Source: a virus. From it: a stretch of 31,971 bases of DNA. The notes under the pieces were generated by a model that was not told where the DNA came from, did no database searches, and was given only the letters and a program-made list of their open reading frames with translations. Positions 15,203 to 22,953 of this stretch are shown here, piece by piece; the stretch's first letter is position 1; each line of letters opens with the position of its first letter. Both the position numbers and the translations under genes were made by a program. Location: IMG/VR virus record IMGVR_UViG_3300030518_000471, positions 1 through 31,971 of that record; one strand, 5' to 3'.

Positions 15203-18200
15203 TGGCGCACCCTACCGCCCCGATCAACACGTTCAACATCGACTGGGCGAAGGTCAAGAACTGGGCGCAGCAGCAGAAGATCCCCACCAACGCCGTCAAC
15301 GACGTGTACACGCTGGACCAGGCCCGCATCGCCCAGGGCGGCTACGGGATGTCCAACTCCGAGCGGACGCGGGCCATCGAAGCCGCCGCCGGCCTCAACT
15401 ACTCGTCAGCCCTCCCCACCGACTCTCCCCGTGCTTCCAACGTCATCGGCAACACCGTCTCCAACGTGCAGCAGATCGGCGTGGGGCTCATGCCTACGCG
15501 CCTGGCCTCGAACATCTGGGACACCTTGAAGAACACAGTGGAGGACATTGCTGACCCTGCCCGGTTGAAGGGGGCGACTCCCGAGCAGACCCTTGCCAAC
15601 CTCCTCTCCAACACCGTGGCTTCGTGGGTGCCCGGAGCAGCCGATGTAGGGACGTTCCTCAAGGCCGATGCCAAGGGGTACAAGGCGGGCCTCGACGCTC
15701 TGGCTACCCAGCCGGTCTCCACCTTCCTCGATGTCATGCCGGCCCTCCACGGACTCTCCATGGGGGTTGGCGAAGTCGCCGCCCGCTCGGCCATCGGTGA
15801 CGCACTCTCCGAGCGTCTGGGGATGTCCACCGAAGCCCTGGGCAGGATGGGGGCGGTCCGGATGGCAGGGAAGGGCGTCGGGTCGATCAAGGTTGGGTCC
15901 AAGGACGACGTGTTCCTCGACGCCGAGGGGAACAGCGTCACCCGCACCCCGACCCTCCAAGAACGCCTTTCCAAGGCGGTCCTCTCCCACGGGGGGTTCG
16001 GCAAGCAGATCAGCGACGCCGCCCACGCCCTCATGTCTACGGGAACCAAGTACACCAACCACTATCGGAAGATCACCAGTGACCTGACCGGCAAGGTGGC
16101 GAAGCTGACCCCCGACGTGACCGACAAGGCCGGGAACGTCCTCCAAAAGGGCACCCTCAGCGTCTTCAACGAGGTCATGCACTCCGGTCGCGAAGCCTCG
16201 GACATCATGAACGACGACAAGATCCCGCTCGACGTGAGGGAAGCCGTCAAGGCGTATGAGCCGTGGGAGCAGTGGCATCGGGAGTACATGCTGGAATCGG
16301 GCAAGCTGACCCCGCTCAAGCTCCCGGATGGCACCACCGCCTACTACGAATCCACCTCCCACCTGTTCGGTCTCCGGAAGTCCACCGACGACGCGCTGGC
16401 CAAGGCAGCCAAAGCCAGCGAGAAGGCGGATGGGATCAACGAGCAGGCCCTCAAGTTGGATGGGGCCTACACCCCTCTCATCACCCGGATCACCGAGATC
16501 AAGGACGCCATCGCCGGGACCGTGAACATGCAGCCCGAGGTGTCCAAGACCTACCTCAACATGTTCGGTCGCCTCACTGGTCGGGACGGTCTGCTCGAGA
16601 CCATGCAGAAGGCAGTCAACGAGAAGGACTGGGTGACCCTCCGGGACGCCGCCAAGAAGGCGGACAAGGCGATGTCCAACAAGACGGTCCAGGGGTGGCG
16701 ACAGGTCCCGATGCTCAACGAGCTCTCCAACCTGGTCCACGTCACCTTCGAGTACGCCAAGCAGCGGGCCAAGATGGACAAGGACTTCGAGGACGCCTAC
16801 TCCGGGCGGTATGCCAAGTCGAAGTCCCGGAGTGCCGAAGCCCTCAACAAGAAGGCGCAGCAGGCCACTGACAAGTTCATGGCGGCGGTGCGGAAGAACC
16901 CGCCGGCCGAGTACCGGGACGTGGTGCTCTCCAAGTTCTTCGACAACTTCCTCGCCTCCGACAAGGCCGAGACGTATATGGACGAGTCGGCTAAGTACCT
17001 GAAAGAGCACGGCTACAACCAGGAGGTCATCGACCGGATCCGTTCCGACCCGAGGAAGCTCTACGAGTTGGTCGTAGCGGTCTCCGATCCGACCTTCCGG
17101 GATCCATTCATCCCTAACATGACCCCCGGTGACCACGCCCAGTTCATGAACAGCGCCCTGAAAGAGGTCGATGATCTGCGGGCTCGGGGCTACAAGCCCA
17201 TGTACGTGCCGACCGTCAGCGGGGCAGCGGCAGGAGCCGCGTACCTCCGGGACGACCGGATCTACGTCAACCCGACCAAGTACCCGACCATCTCCTCGGG
17301 CTTCAAGAAGGCCATGGACATGTCCTCCACGGTCAACGACGTGATGCTCGGAGTCTCCCGTGCCACCAAGGAAGCCCTCGGCAAGGACGCCACCCTCGAG
17401 TTCGTGGACCAGATCCTCCGCCCCATGCTCCACACCGGCACTTCCCTCCGTCAGGCACTCGTCAAGGCCAACCTCCACCGGGTAGCGGGAGACACCTCGG
17501 GGACCGCTCTGGCGGTGACGGACGACCTGATCCACAACCAGTACGGGCTCTCCAAGTTCAACGTGTCCGAACTGCTCGGGATGGGCCAGGAGGAAGTGGG
17601 GCTCCACCCGGACGAGACCTACTACATCTCGACCGACGTGCTGAACCAGGTGAACAAGCTGGTCTCCCGTGACCAGTTCCCCCTTCACGGGGCATGGGAC
17701 AAGGCGACCGGGGTGTTCAAGTTCTCCATCCTCGGCCTCTCCCCTCGGTACACCGCCCACATCCTCTTCGGCGGCACCATGCTCCTCGCCCTGCGGGTCG
17801 GCCCCGATGCCTTCACCATGATCGGCAAGGCAGCCAAGGCCGTCCACGCCTACCACAACGGACTGGACGAGTCGGCTATCCCCGAAGAGGTCTTCCAGGG
17901 AGCCGCACAGAAGGGCTCACCAGACGTGCAGGTCCATTGGCGGGGTGGAAAGCAGATGGGCTACATGAACCTGCAGGAGAAGTTGATCTCCTGGGGAATC
18001 AACCCGAAGCTCGCTACCGCCGTCCAGTGGGCTCGAGCAGCCGCCGACGTGAACTTCCGATTCACCAACTACATCTCCGACATGCAGCGGGCCATCGCCT
18101 ACCTCGACGGGGCCAAGCACGCCGAGCGGGCCGGCAAGTTCACCGATCCCCTCACCGGAGAGGTCGTGCCGATGACCGCCGACCGGGCACACTTCGAGGG

Positions 18201-19077
18201 GATGAGGGCAGCCGAGCGGGTCATGGGCAACCTGCAGGCGATGACCCCCTTCGAGCGGTCCATCGCCCGGAAGATCATGCCCTTCTACGGGTGGACCAAG
18301 CACATCCTCAAGTACGTCCTCACCTACCCTGTCGACCATCCATGGCGGACGATGTTCCTCTCCACCCTGGCCACCCAGAACACCGACCGGTTCGCCTCGG
18401 GCCTCGACGACCGGATGCAGCTCCTCTTCTTCCTCGGCCAGCCCGACGCATCGGGGAACGTGAGCGCCGTGGACATCAGGGAGCTTGACCCGTTCCGTGA
18501 CGTGGCCAACTACGCCACCATCGGTGGGTGGCTGTCGAGCCTCAACCCGGTCCTGACCGCGCCGGCGGTCGCCATCGACCCGTCGATCATCTACGGCAAC
18601 AACGTCCTCTACCCGAACGTCACCTACAACTCTGTCTACGGGACCAACCAGGCAGCCGCATCCGGCACCGCCATCGGGGCGATTGAGCAGGAGGTCCCGG
18701 AACTCAAGGCGCTGGACGACGCCCTCGGGTTGTCATCCTCCGCCCGCGCCCTGAAGAAGAGCGGGGGGACCAACAAGGACATCCTCAACTCTCTCAACAT
18801 CCCCATGACCGAGGTGCAGCACCTCAACCTCAAGCAGATCGCCGCCAAGCATGAGATCGACCGGTACAACCAGGCCAAGACCGAAGCCCTCAACGCCTGG
18901 CAGACCGGTGACTTCTCGACCCTGTTGCAGTACCCCGGCACCGTTCCGGACCCCTTGCAGACCGGCTACAACATCACGCCGAAGGAGTTGGAGAAGCAGT
19001 ACCAGGAAGCACTTGCCAAGTACCACGGCTTGCCGCCCTCGGAGACGGTTGCCCCCCTTCCTGCACCACGTCTGTAG
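15202..19077 (+). CDS. Giant internal virion protein, 1291 aa
   Basis: The largest gene. Mostly helical, with many Lys/Ala/Glu-rich segments in the first 800 residues (for example DALAKAAKASEKADGINEQA). A hydrophobic region near 836-865 (FKFSILGLSPRYTAHILFGG, MLLALRV) could insert in a membrane. A distinctive segment around 1020-1055 (MPFYGWTKHILKYVLTYPVD) follows ERVMGNLQAMTPFERSIARK. In a phage with no tape-measure gene, a protein of this size after two Gln/Ala-rich genes fits a large ejection protein that crosses the envelope with the DNA. I see no clear lysozyme or transglycosylase motif. It starts by one-base overlap with the previous gene and ends just before a promoter-like site, so it closes the first structural transcript. 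Confidence 0.7.
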   Translation: MAHPTAPINTFNIDWAKVKNWAQQQKIPTNAVNDVYTLDQARIAQGGYGMSNSERTRAIEAAAGLNYSSALPTDSPRASNVIGNTVSNVQQIGVGLMPTRLASNIWDTLKNTVEDIADPARLKGATPEQTLANLLSNTVASWVPGAADVGTFLKADAKGYKAGLDALATQPVSTFLDVMPALHGLSMGVGEVAARSAIGDALSERLGMSTEALGRMGAVRMAGKGVGSIKVGSKDDVFLDAEGNSVTRTPTLQERLSKAVLSHGGFGKQISDAAHALMSTGTKYTNHYRKITSDLTGKVAKLTPDVTDKAGNVLQKGTLSVFNEVMHSGREASDIMNDDKIPLDVREAVKAYEPWEQWHREYMLESGKLTPLKLPDGTTAYYESTSHLFGLRKSTDDALAKAAKASEKADGINEQALKLDGAYTPLITRITEIKDAIAGTVNMQPEVSKTYLNMFGRLTGRDGLLETMQKAVNEKDWVTLRDAAKKADKAMSNKTVQGWRQVPMLNELSNLVHVTFEYAKQRAKMDKDFEDAYSGRYAKSKSRSAEALNKKAQQATDKFMAAVRKNPPAEYRDVVLSKFFDNFLASDKAETYMDESAKYLKEHGYNQEVIDRIRSDPRKLYELVVAVSDPTFRDPFIPNMTPGDHAQFMNSALKEVDDLRARGYKPMYVPTVSGAAAGAAYLRDDRIYVNPTKYPTISSGFKKAMDMSSTVNDVMLGVSRATKEALGKDATLEFVDQILRPMLHTGTSLRQALVKANLHRVAGDTSGTALAVTDDLIHNQYGLSKFNVSELLGMGQEEVGLHPDETYYISTDVLNQVNKLVSRDQFPLHGAWDKATGVFKFSILGLSPRYTAHILFGGTMLLALRVGPDAFTMIGKAAKAVHAYHNGLDESAIPEEVFQGAAQKGSPDVQVHWRGGKQMGYMNLQEKLISWGINPKLATAVQWARAAADVNFRFTNYISDMQRAIAYLDGAKHAERAGKFTDPLTGEVVPMTADRAHFEGMRAAERVMGNLQAMTPFERSIARKIMPFYGWTKHILKYVLTYPVDHPWRTMFLSTLATQNTDRFASGLDDRMQLLFFLGQPDASGNVSAVDIRELDPFRDVANYATIGGWLSSLNPVLTAPAVAIDPSIIYGNNVLYPNVTYNSVYGTNQAAASGTAIGAIEQEVPELKALDDALGLSSSARALKKSGGTNKDILNSLNIPMTEVQHLNLKQIAAKHEIDRYNQAKTEALNAWQTGDFSTLLQYPGTVPDPLQTGYNITPKELEKQYQEALAKYHGLPPSETVAPLPAPRL

Positions 19078-19080
19078 TCG

Positions 19081-19109
19081 TTGCATTCCCCGATCCGAAG
19101 GCGTACAGT
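19081..19109 (+). promoter_or_regulatory. Candidate promoter, leaderless spacing
   Basis: TTGCAT at 19081-19086 and TACAGT at 19104-19109 are exactly 17 bases apart, and TACAGT ends 6 bases before ATG 19116. There is no ribosome site before that ATG. It lies right after the stop of the giant gene, where a new transcription unit would be expected to start. Confidence 0.45.
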
Positions 19110-19115
19110 TTCGGA

Positions 19116-19271
19116 ATGGACATGGCCTACGTCTACAAGTCCGAGGGTGGACAGAAGCAGACCATATGGGTCGCCACCTGTCCGTCGCATGGAAGGGACC
19201 TCTCCATCCACAAGTCACGCCACGTCGTCCAGCGGATAGCCGACAACCACTCGAGACTCCACCATGGGTAG
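19116..19271 (+). CDS. Small His-rich hypothetical protein, 51 aa
   Basis: The product starts MDMAYVYKSEGGQKQTIWVA and contains one Cys and seven His, mostly near the end (DLSIHKSRHVVQRIADNHSR). It looks like a small folded nucleic-acid or metal-binding protein but no family is recognised. The start is set by the promoter-like pair whose -10 box ends 6 bases upstream, suggesting a leaderless message. It overlaps the repressor-like gene by 8 bases, so the two are co-translated and may act together. Confidence 0.55.
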   Translation: MDMAYVYKSEGGQKQTIWVATCPSHGRDLSIHKSRHVVQRIADNHSRLHHG

Positions 19272-19500
19272 TTCGGTCGAGCTCACCAAGCTCAAGGTCA
19301 AGCTCCTCGAGGCCCAGCAGGACTACGGCCTGCGGCAGTATGAGATCGCCGCGGCCTGCAAGATGCACCCCTCCACCCTCTCGGAGTACGCCCTGGGGAA
19401 GAACGGCTACACCGACAAGCACCTCCGAGCCCTCTGCGCCTACTTCGAGTGCCCGGAGGAAGACCTGGTGGGTTCGCTCCTCTTCGACTTCCCCGAGTGA
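19264..19500 (+). CDS. XRE-family helix-turn-helix regulator, 78 aa
   Basis: A small Cro/CI-type DNA-binding protein. Residues about 20-48 give the helix-turn-helix: YGLRQYEIAAACKMHPSTLS followed by EYALGK, with the expected Q-x-E-(I/L)-A and S-x-L-S spacing. A C-terminal helical part follows (LRALCAYFECPEEDLVGSLL), also usual for this family. There is no dimerisation or cleavage domain. It is co-oriented with late genes and sits between the giant virion protein and fibre genes, flanked by two promoter-like sites it might control. A regulator embedded in a structural region is unusual; it could switch the late adhesin genes downstream. Confidence 0.8.
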   Translation: MGSSVELTKLKVKLLEAQQDYGLRQYEIAAACKMHPSTLSEYALGKNGYTDKHLRALCAYFECPEEDLVGSLLFDFPE

Positions 19501-19503
19501 TCC

Positions 19504-19532
19504 TTGTAGTGGGCACGCGGGTCGCGTAGGAT
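19504..19532 (+). promoter_or_regulatory. Candidate promoter, leaderless spacing
   Basis: TTGTAG at 19504-19509 and TAGGAT at 19527-19532 are 17 bases apart, with TAGGAT ending 7 bases before ATG 19540 and no ribosome site before that ATG. It begins 4 bases after the stop of the XRE-type gene, so it is a natural target for that regulator. Confidence 0.45.
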
Positions 19533-19539
19533 TCGGGGT

Positions 19540-19875
19540 ATGTCAGCTAGAGGCGTACCCGTGTCGGTAGGGACCACCCCGACCCTGATCTACGAGGTCA
19601 TCGACGCAGCGACCTACGCCGAGCTCGGGTACAACCCGACCGACAACCCGAACGTGTTCACCAACGGCACGGCCACCGACTCGCTCCCCATCGCCGTTAC
19701 CTTCACCACCACCGACTCGGTGTACCTCGGCGGTGCGGACGTGGCCACCACGGACACAGGGGCGTTGTTCACCGGCATCCCGGCCCTCGCCTACAACGTG
19801 GTCGGCAGCGACTCCCTCTACGGGATCGTCGCCTCGGGCACCTCCACCGTCTCGGTCCTGGCGCTCCGACAGTGA
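19540..19875 (+). CDS. Small beta-rich structural protein, 111 aa
   Basis: An all-beta small protein resembling a recurrent phage structural module: an opening V-S-V-G-T-T-P-T strand, then DSVYLGGADVATTDTGALFT, IPALAYNVVGSDSLYGIVAS and a closing GTSTVSVLAL. Such modules occur in head fibres, decoration proteins and fibre-attached domains. It is followed by the fibre-like gene with a GTGA overlap and may be a virion tip or base protein for it. A leaderless-type promoter precedes it, suggesting that it starts a separate adhesin transcript. Confidence 0.6.
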   Translation: MSARGVPVSVGTTPTLIYEVIDAATYAELGYNPTDNPNVFTNGTATDSLPIAVTFTTTDSVYLGGADVATTDTGALFTGIPALAYNVVGSDSLYGIVASGTSTVSVLALRQ

Positions 19876-20645
19876 GTGGACTCAACGGCGGGGGCCTGAG
19901 CATCCTCGGCGGAGGAGGAGGCGGTGGCGGGGGGGGTTCGTTCGTCAACCTCACCTACGCAACGGCCGGACCGTTCCCCGTCCCCGTTGCTGCACTCCCC
20001 ACCGGGTACGTGCCGGGCACCGGGACGGTTGCGCTCTCCGCACAGCTTACGGTCGGGACCAACATCGGATCGGGGCTCCTGCTCGATGCGAGCAGCAACC
20101 CCATCCCCGACGGTTGGACGTTCCCGGCAACGATTTTTGTGGAGGGTGGGGTCATCTACGACATCATCGCCGTCAACCCCTTCACAGTCGAGACGCAGGG
20201 CGGGATCGTCGTGTGGGGAGCCAGCGGTGGTGTCCCCCAGCCTCTCTACATCCCCGGCGGCATCCGCAGCGTCGGCCCAGTCATCTTCAACAATCTCCCG
20301 ACGACCAATCCCGACGTGTCGGGCCAGCTCTGGAACAACGACGGAGTAGCCACCGTCAGCGGAAGTCCCGGCTACATCTACTCGACACAAAGCGGGACCG
20401 GCTCGATCACCGGCGGCTGGCAGCTCCGGCAGACGGTCGACCCGCTCAACTCACTAAGCTACATGCTGGTCTTCGATACCTGGAACTCCGCGGCCGACCT
20501 CACGATCACCTTCCCCACGGCTTATATCATTGGCAATGGCGCCAATGCCAGCTTCGTCTCCCCCACACCAACGCTAACCCTCACCACCCTCACCGTGCCG
20601 CACGGCTCGGCCATCACTGGTGTGGTGCTGGTACAAGGAACGTAG
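19872..20645 (+). CDS. Tail fibre or receptor-binding protein candidate, 257 aa
   Basis: Starts at GTG 19872 in GTGA overlap with the small beta protein. Residues about 8-22 are nearly all glycine, forming a flexible linker. The rest is beta-rich; the segment NNLPTTNPDVSGQLWNNDG (about 140-158) is a repeated hallmark of phage fibre and tail-tip proteins, and the end (LTTLTVPHGSAITGVVLVQ) is a beta domain. The role is host recognition or virion surface decoration. Which host structure is bound cannot be read from the sequence. Confidence 0.65.
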   Translation: MSGLNGGGLSILGGGGGGGGGGSFVNLTYATAGPFPVPVAALPTGYVPGTGTVALSAQLTVGTNIGSGLLLDASSNPIPDGWTFPATIFVEGGVIYDIIAVNPFTVETQGGIVVWGASGGVPQPLYIPGGIRSVGPVIFNNLPTTNPDVSGQLWNNDGVATVSGSPGYIYSTQSGTGSITGGWQLRQTVDPLNSLSYMLVFDTWNSAADLTITFPTAYIIGNGANASFVSPTPTLTLTTLTVPHGSAITGVVLVQGT

Positions 20646-20647
20646 CG

Positions 20648-21610
20648 GTGCCCGCGGATACCAATACCGTCTACGTTGTCAACCAGAACGACAATACGGT
20701 CACCCCCATCGGCTACCCATCGAACACAGTCCACTCGCCTATCACAGTAGGCGCTCACCCACAGAATGTAGTAGTGACCCCGGACGGCACCAAAGCTCTC
20801 GTTACCAACTACAACGATGGCACCGTGTCTGTGATCGAGGTGTCGACCAACACGGTCATTGATACCCGGACCTGTGGGACTAACCCTTGGGGCATCGTGA
20901 TCTCACCCGACAGCACCACCGCCTACGTCTCGGATTACGGCTCCAGTTACCTGAGTGTCCTCAACATCTCCACCGGAGCGGTGGCGACCTACTACATCAG
21001 TTCTCAGACTTACGGCTATGTCGGTGTGGGTATCACTCCGGACGGGTCGAAGGTGTACGTGGCGTCCTCGAGGAACGGCTCGGTTTACGAGTTCAATACC
21101 TCAACTCACGCCGTCGCCACCGTGACGTCTTCACTCGGCAGTCCGTTCGGCTGTGTGGTGAGTCTCGACGGGACCAAGCTGTTCGTCTGCGACAACTCCG
21201 ATAGCCACGTGTACGTCTACGACACCTCGACCCATTCCCTCATCACCAGTCAGAGCGGAGCCGCAAACTCGCCCGTCGCCATCATCCTCAGCGCCGATGG
21301 CTCAACCGTCTACCTAGCCAACTCTGGAGGTGGCTTGGGCATCGGAGAGATGCTCACTGCGTCCCCCTATACAACTGGTGCCTTCGGGGGTGCGTCGTTC
21401 CAAGCTGTAGCCGAGACACCCGATGGGGCACAGATATACGCCACCTACCCCGGTGGTAACTCGGTCAGGCCCTATACCCCATCGGGGACGCCAGGTTCGG
21501 CTATCACGGTCGGTTCCAACCCCCAAGGCATTGCTATCACGCCAAACGCTGCCCCACCGTTCACCGGCTCCCTGTGGAAGCAGACCATCTGGGGACAAGT
21601 AATAAGTTAG
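20648..21610 (+). CDS. YVTN-type beta-propeller protein, 320 aa
   Basis: At least six repeats of the YVTN/YncE-like propeller blade are visible, each with a VYVxN or AYVSD strand, a TNTV/STGAV turn and an xxPDGxK-x-(Y/L)V strand. Examples are TVYVVNQNDNTV, VVVTPDGTKALVTNYNDGTV, VISPDSTTAYVSDYGSSYLS, GITPDGSKVYVASSRNGSVY, VSLDGTKLFVCDNSDSHVYV and LSADGSTVYLANSG. The start is GTG 20648, supported by AAGGA eight bases upstream; the same frame is open far upstream but that part only shadows other genes. No signal peptide is seen, so a virion role is more likely than secretion. It is less GC-rich than flanking genes (31 of 60 at 20761-20820), suggesting acquisition. An adhesin that binds a surface sugar or protein is inferred. 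Confidence 0.8.
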   Translation: MPADTNTVYVVNQNDNTVTPIGYPSNTVHSPITVGAHPQNVVVTPDGTKALVTNYNDGTVSVIEVSTNTVIDTRTCGTNPWGIVISPDSTTAYVSDYGSSYLSVLNISTGAVATYYISSQTYGYVGVGITPDGSKVYVASSRNGSVYEFNTSTHAVATVTSSLGSPFGCVVSLDGTKLFVCDNSDSHVYVYDTSTHSLITSQSGAANSPVAIILSADGSTVYLANSGGGLGIGEMLTASPYTTGAFGGASFQAVAETPDGAQIYATYPGGNSVRPYTPSGTPGSAITVGSNPQGIAITPNAAPPFTGSLWKQTIWGQVIS

Positions 21611-21654
21611 AGTATGGGACTGACCACCGGATCATCACCAGAGGGAGGAACACC

Positions 21655-21993
21655 ATGACTATCACCGTCAACACCGCAGGCAAGCAGATCCCCTACCCGA
21701 ACGCCGACGCGTTCGAGATCGACGACGACAACAACCTCATCATCACCCAGACCGGCAACACCGTCGCCGCCTACTTCACCTGGGACAGCGTGGACGACGA
21801 CCAGTACAACGTCGACACCACCGCACCGACCGCACCGGCCACCGCAGAGCCCGAGGAGCCCACCACCGCCCCGCCGGCCCCGACCCCCGTGGTCGAGGCC
21901 CCCGTGGTCCCCGTGACCCCCCCCACGGACGTTCCTGCCACCGACCCCACCCCGGTCCCGGAGAACGCCGTTCCGACGCCTCCTGCGGCCTAG
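21655..21993 (+). CDS. Hypothetical protein with Pro/Thr-rich tail, 112 aa
   Basis: A strong ribosome site (GAGGGAGGA) precedes ATG 21655. The first 50 residues form a short beta domain (TITVNTAGKQIPYPNADAFE, NNLIITQTGNTVAAYFTWDS) and the last 60 are a Pro/Thr/Val/Ala-rich stretch that looks extended and unfolded, like a spacer or cell-wall-spanning linker. It ends six bases before the lysin gene. It may be a virion surface or lysis-associated protein; the family is not recognised. Confidence 0.65.
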   Translation: MTITVNTAGKQIPYPNADAFEIDDDNNLIITQTGNTVAAYFTWDSVDDDQYNVDTTAPTAPATAEPEEPTTAPPAPTPVVEAPVVPVTPPTDVPATDPTPVPENAVPTPPAA

Positions 21994-21999
21994 ATCCCC

Positions 22000-22881
22000 A
22001 TGGTGGCGGTCGACTACTCCTTCGCCAGGCCCAGCATCGGGGAACTGCAGGCTGCAGGCATCGAGTACGTCGGCCGCTACGTGGGGCCTCCAGGGTGGGG
22101 AAAGACCATCACCCAACCGGAGTACGACTCCCTCGTAGCCGCGGGTATCCAACCGTGGCTGGTGTTCGAGGCAGGTGCCAACGACGCCGCCGGTGGGTTC
22201 GCCACCGGTCAGGTGAACGCCAAGACCGCCCTCGCCTATGTCCCCAAGGGCTACACCGGCCCCATCTGGGTAGCTGCCGACGAGGAGATCGAACCAGGGA
22301 CCCCTCTGTGGACCTCAGCCCTCGCCTATGTCCAGGGCTTCGGGTCGGTCATCGGTCCCTCCCGCACCGGCGTCTACGGAGAAGGGGCGCTCTGCCAAGC
22401 CTGCATCGACAACGGCACCGCTCTCGTAGGGGGGTGGCAGTCGGCCTCGACCTCGTTCCCCGGCAACTCGACCACCCTGCCCTCCACCTGGATCCAGCAG
22501 GGTCTCGCCGGCCCGATCCCCAACACGGACGCCGACACCATCCTTCACCCCCTCTTCGCTCCCGCACCACCTACTCCTACGGAGGAACCCATGGCCGTCT
22601 CACCCGTCATCCCGTTCACCGGCTCGAACCACGCCTTCCAGGTGTCGGACAACGTGCTCTGGCACAAGTGGAACATCGGTGGCCCCGCTCCGCAGAACGA
22701 GAACGTGGCCGCGTCCGCCGGTGTCCCCCCGACCTTCCCCGACCAGACCCCCCAGGTGTCGGTGATCGGCAACCAGCTCACCGTGGCGGTGCAGGACTCG
22801 AGCCTCCGCTTCTGGTACTTCGCTGGCACGCCGACCGGCACCAACAACGCCCTCAAGTGGGGAGCCCAGCAGCTTCCGTAG
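22000..22881 (+). CDS. Endolysin with DUF1906-type domain, 293 aa
   Basis: Cell-wall hydrolase for lysis. Residues about 1-185 match the DUF1906 (Rv2525c-like, glycoside-hydrolase-like) fold: VDYSFARPSIGELQAAG, YVGRYVGPPGWGKTIT, GIQPWLVFEAGANDAAGGF, then PIWVAADEE (the acidic strand end) and GVYGEGALC, VGGWQSAS, and TWIQQGL followed by DADTILHP. A Pro-rich hinge (about 187-196) leads to a C-terminal domain starting MAVSPVIPFTGSNHAFQVSD, probably cell-wall binding. A strong ribosome site and in-frame ATG at 22591 fall exactly at that junction. The main start at 22000 lacks a clear ribosome site and may be coupled to the gene before. Confidence 0.8.
   Translation: MVAVDYSFARPSIGELQAAGIEYVGRYVGPPGWGKTITQPEYDSLVAAGIQPWLVFEAGANDAAGGFATGQVNAKTALAYVPKGYTGPIWVAADEEIEPGTPLWTSALAYVQGFGSVIGPSRTGVYGEGALCQACIDNGTALVGGWQSASTSFPGNSTTLPSTWIQQGLAGPIPNTDADTILHPLFAPAPPTPTEEPMAVSPVIPFTGSNHAFQVSDNVLWHKWNIGGPAPQNENVAASAGVPPTFPDQTPQVSVIGNQLTVAVQDSSLRFWYFAGTPTGTNNALKWGAQQLP
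22581..22593 (+). promoter_or_regulatory. Internal ribosome site at lysin domain junction
   Basis: GGAGGA at 22581-22586 precedes an in-frame ATG at 22591 (Met198 of the lysin) by 4 bases. Use of this start would make a separate 96-residue copy of the C-terminal domain. It is one of the best ribosome sites in the window, whereas the full gene start has none. Confidence 0.55.
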
Positions 22882-22890
22882 ACTCCGGGG

Positions 22891-22919
22891 TTGACAATCC
22901 GGTCGGGATCATTCACCAT
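22891..22919 (+). promoter_or_regulatory. Perfect -35 box, weak -10
   Basis: TTGACA at 22891-22896 is a full consensus -35 element just after the lysin stop. The hexamer 17 bases on (CACCAT at 22914-22919) is a poor -10. It could start the accessory-gene transcript. Confidence 0.2.
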
Positions 22920-22953
22920 GGGGGAAACAACCGCCTAGCGAATGGAGCCCGCT

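Noticed and set aside
15406-17856. An 816-codon minus-strand open frame opposite the giant virion protein
   Set aside because: Low-complexity Val/Gly/Leu/Glu product typical of the antisense of GC-rich coding sequence; the plus frame has normal protein composition and fits its neighbours.
19733-20647. Upstream extension of the beta-propeller frame
   Set aside because: Its product before 20648 is Arg/Pro/His-rich shadow sequence of two other genes; the ribosome site and propeller repeats begin at GTG 20648.
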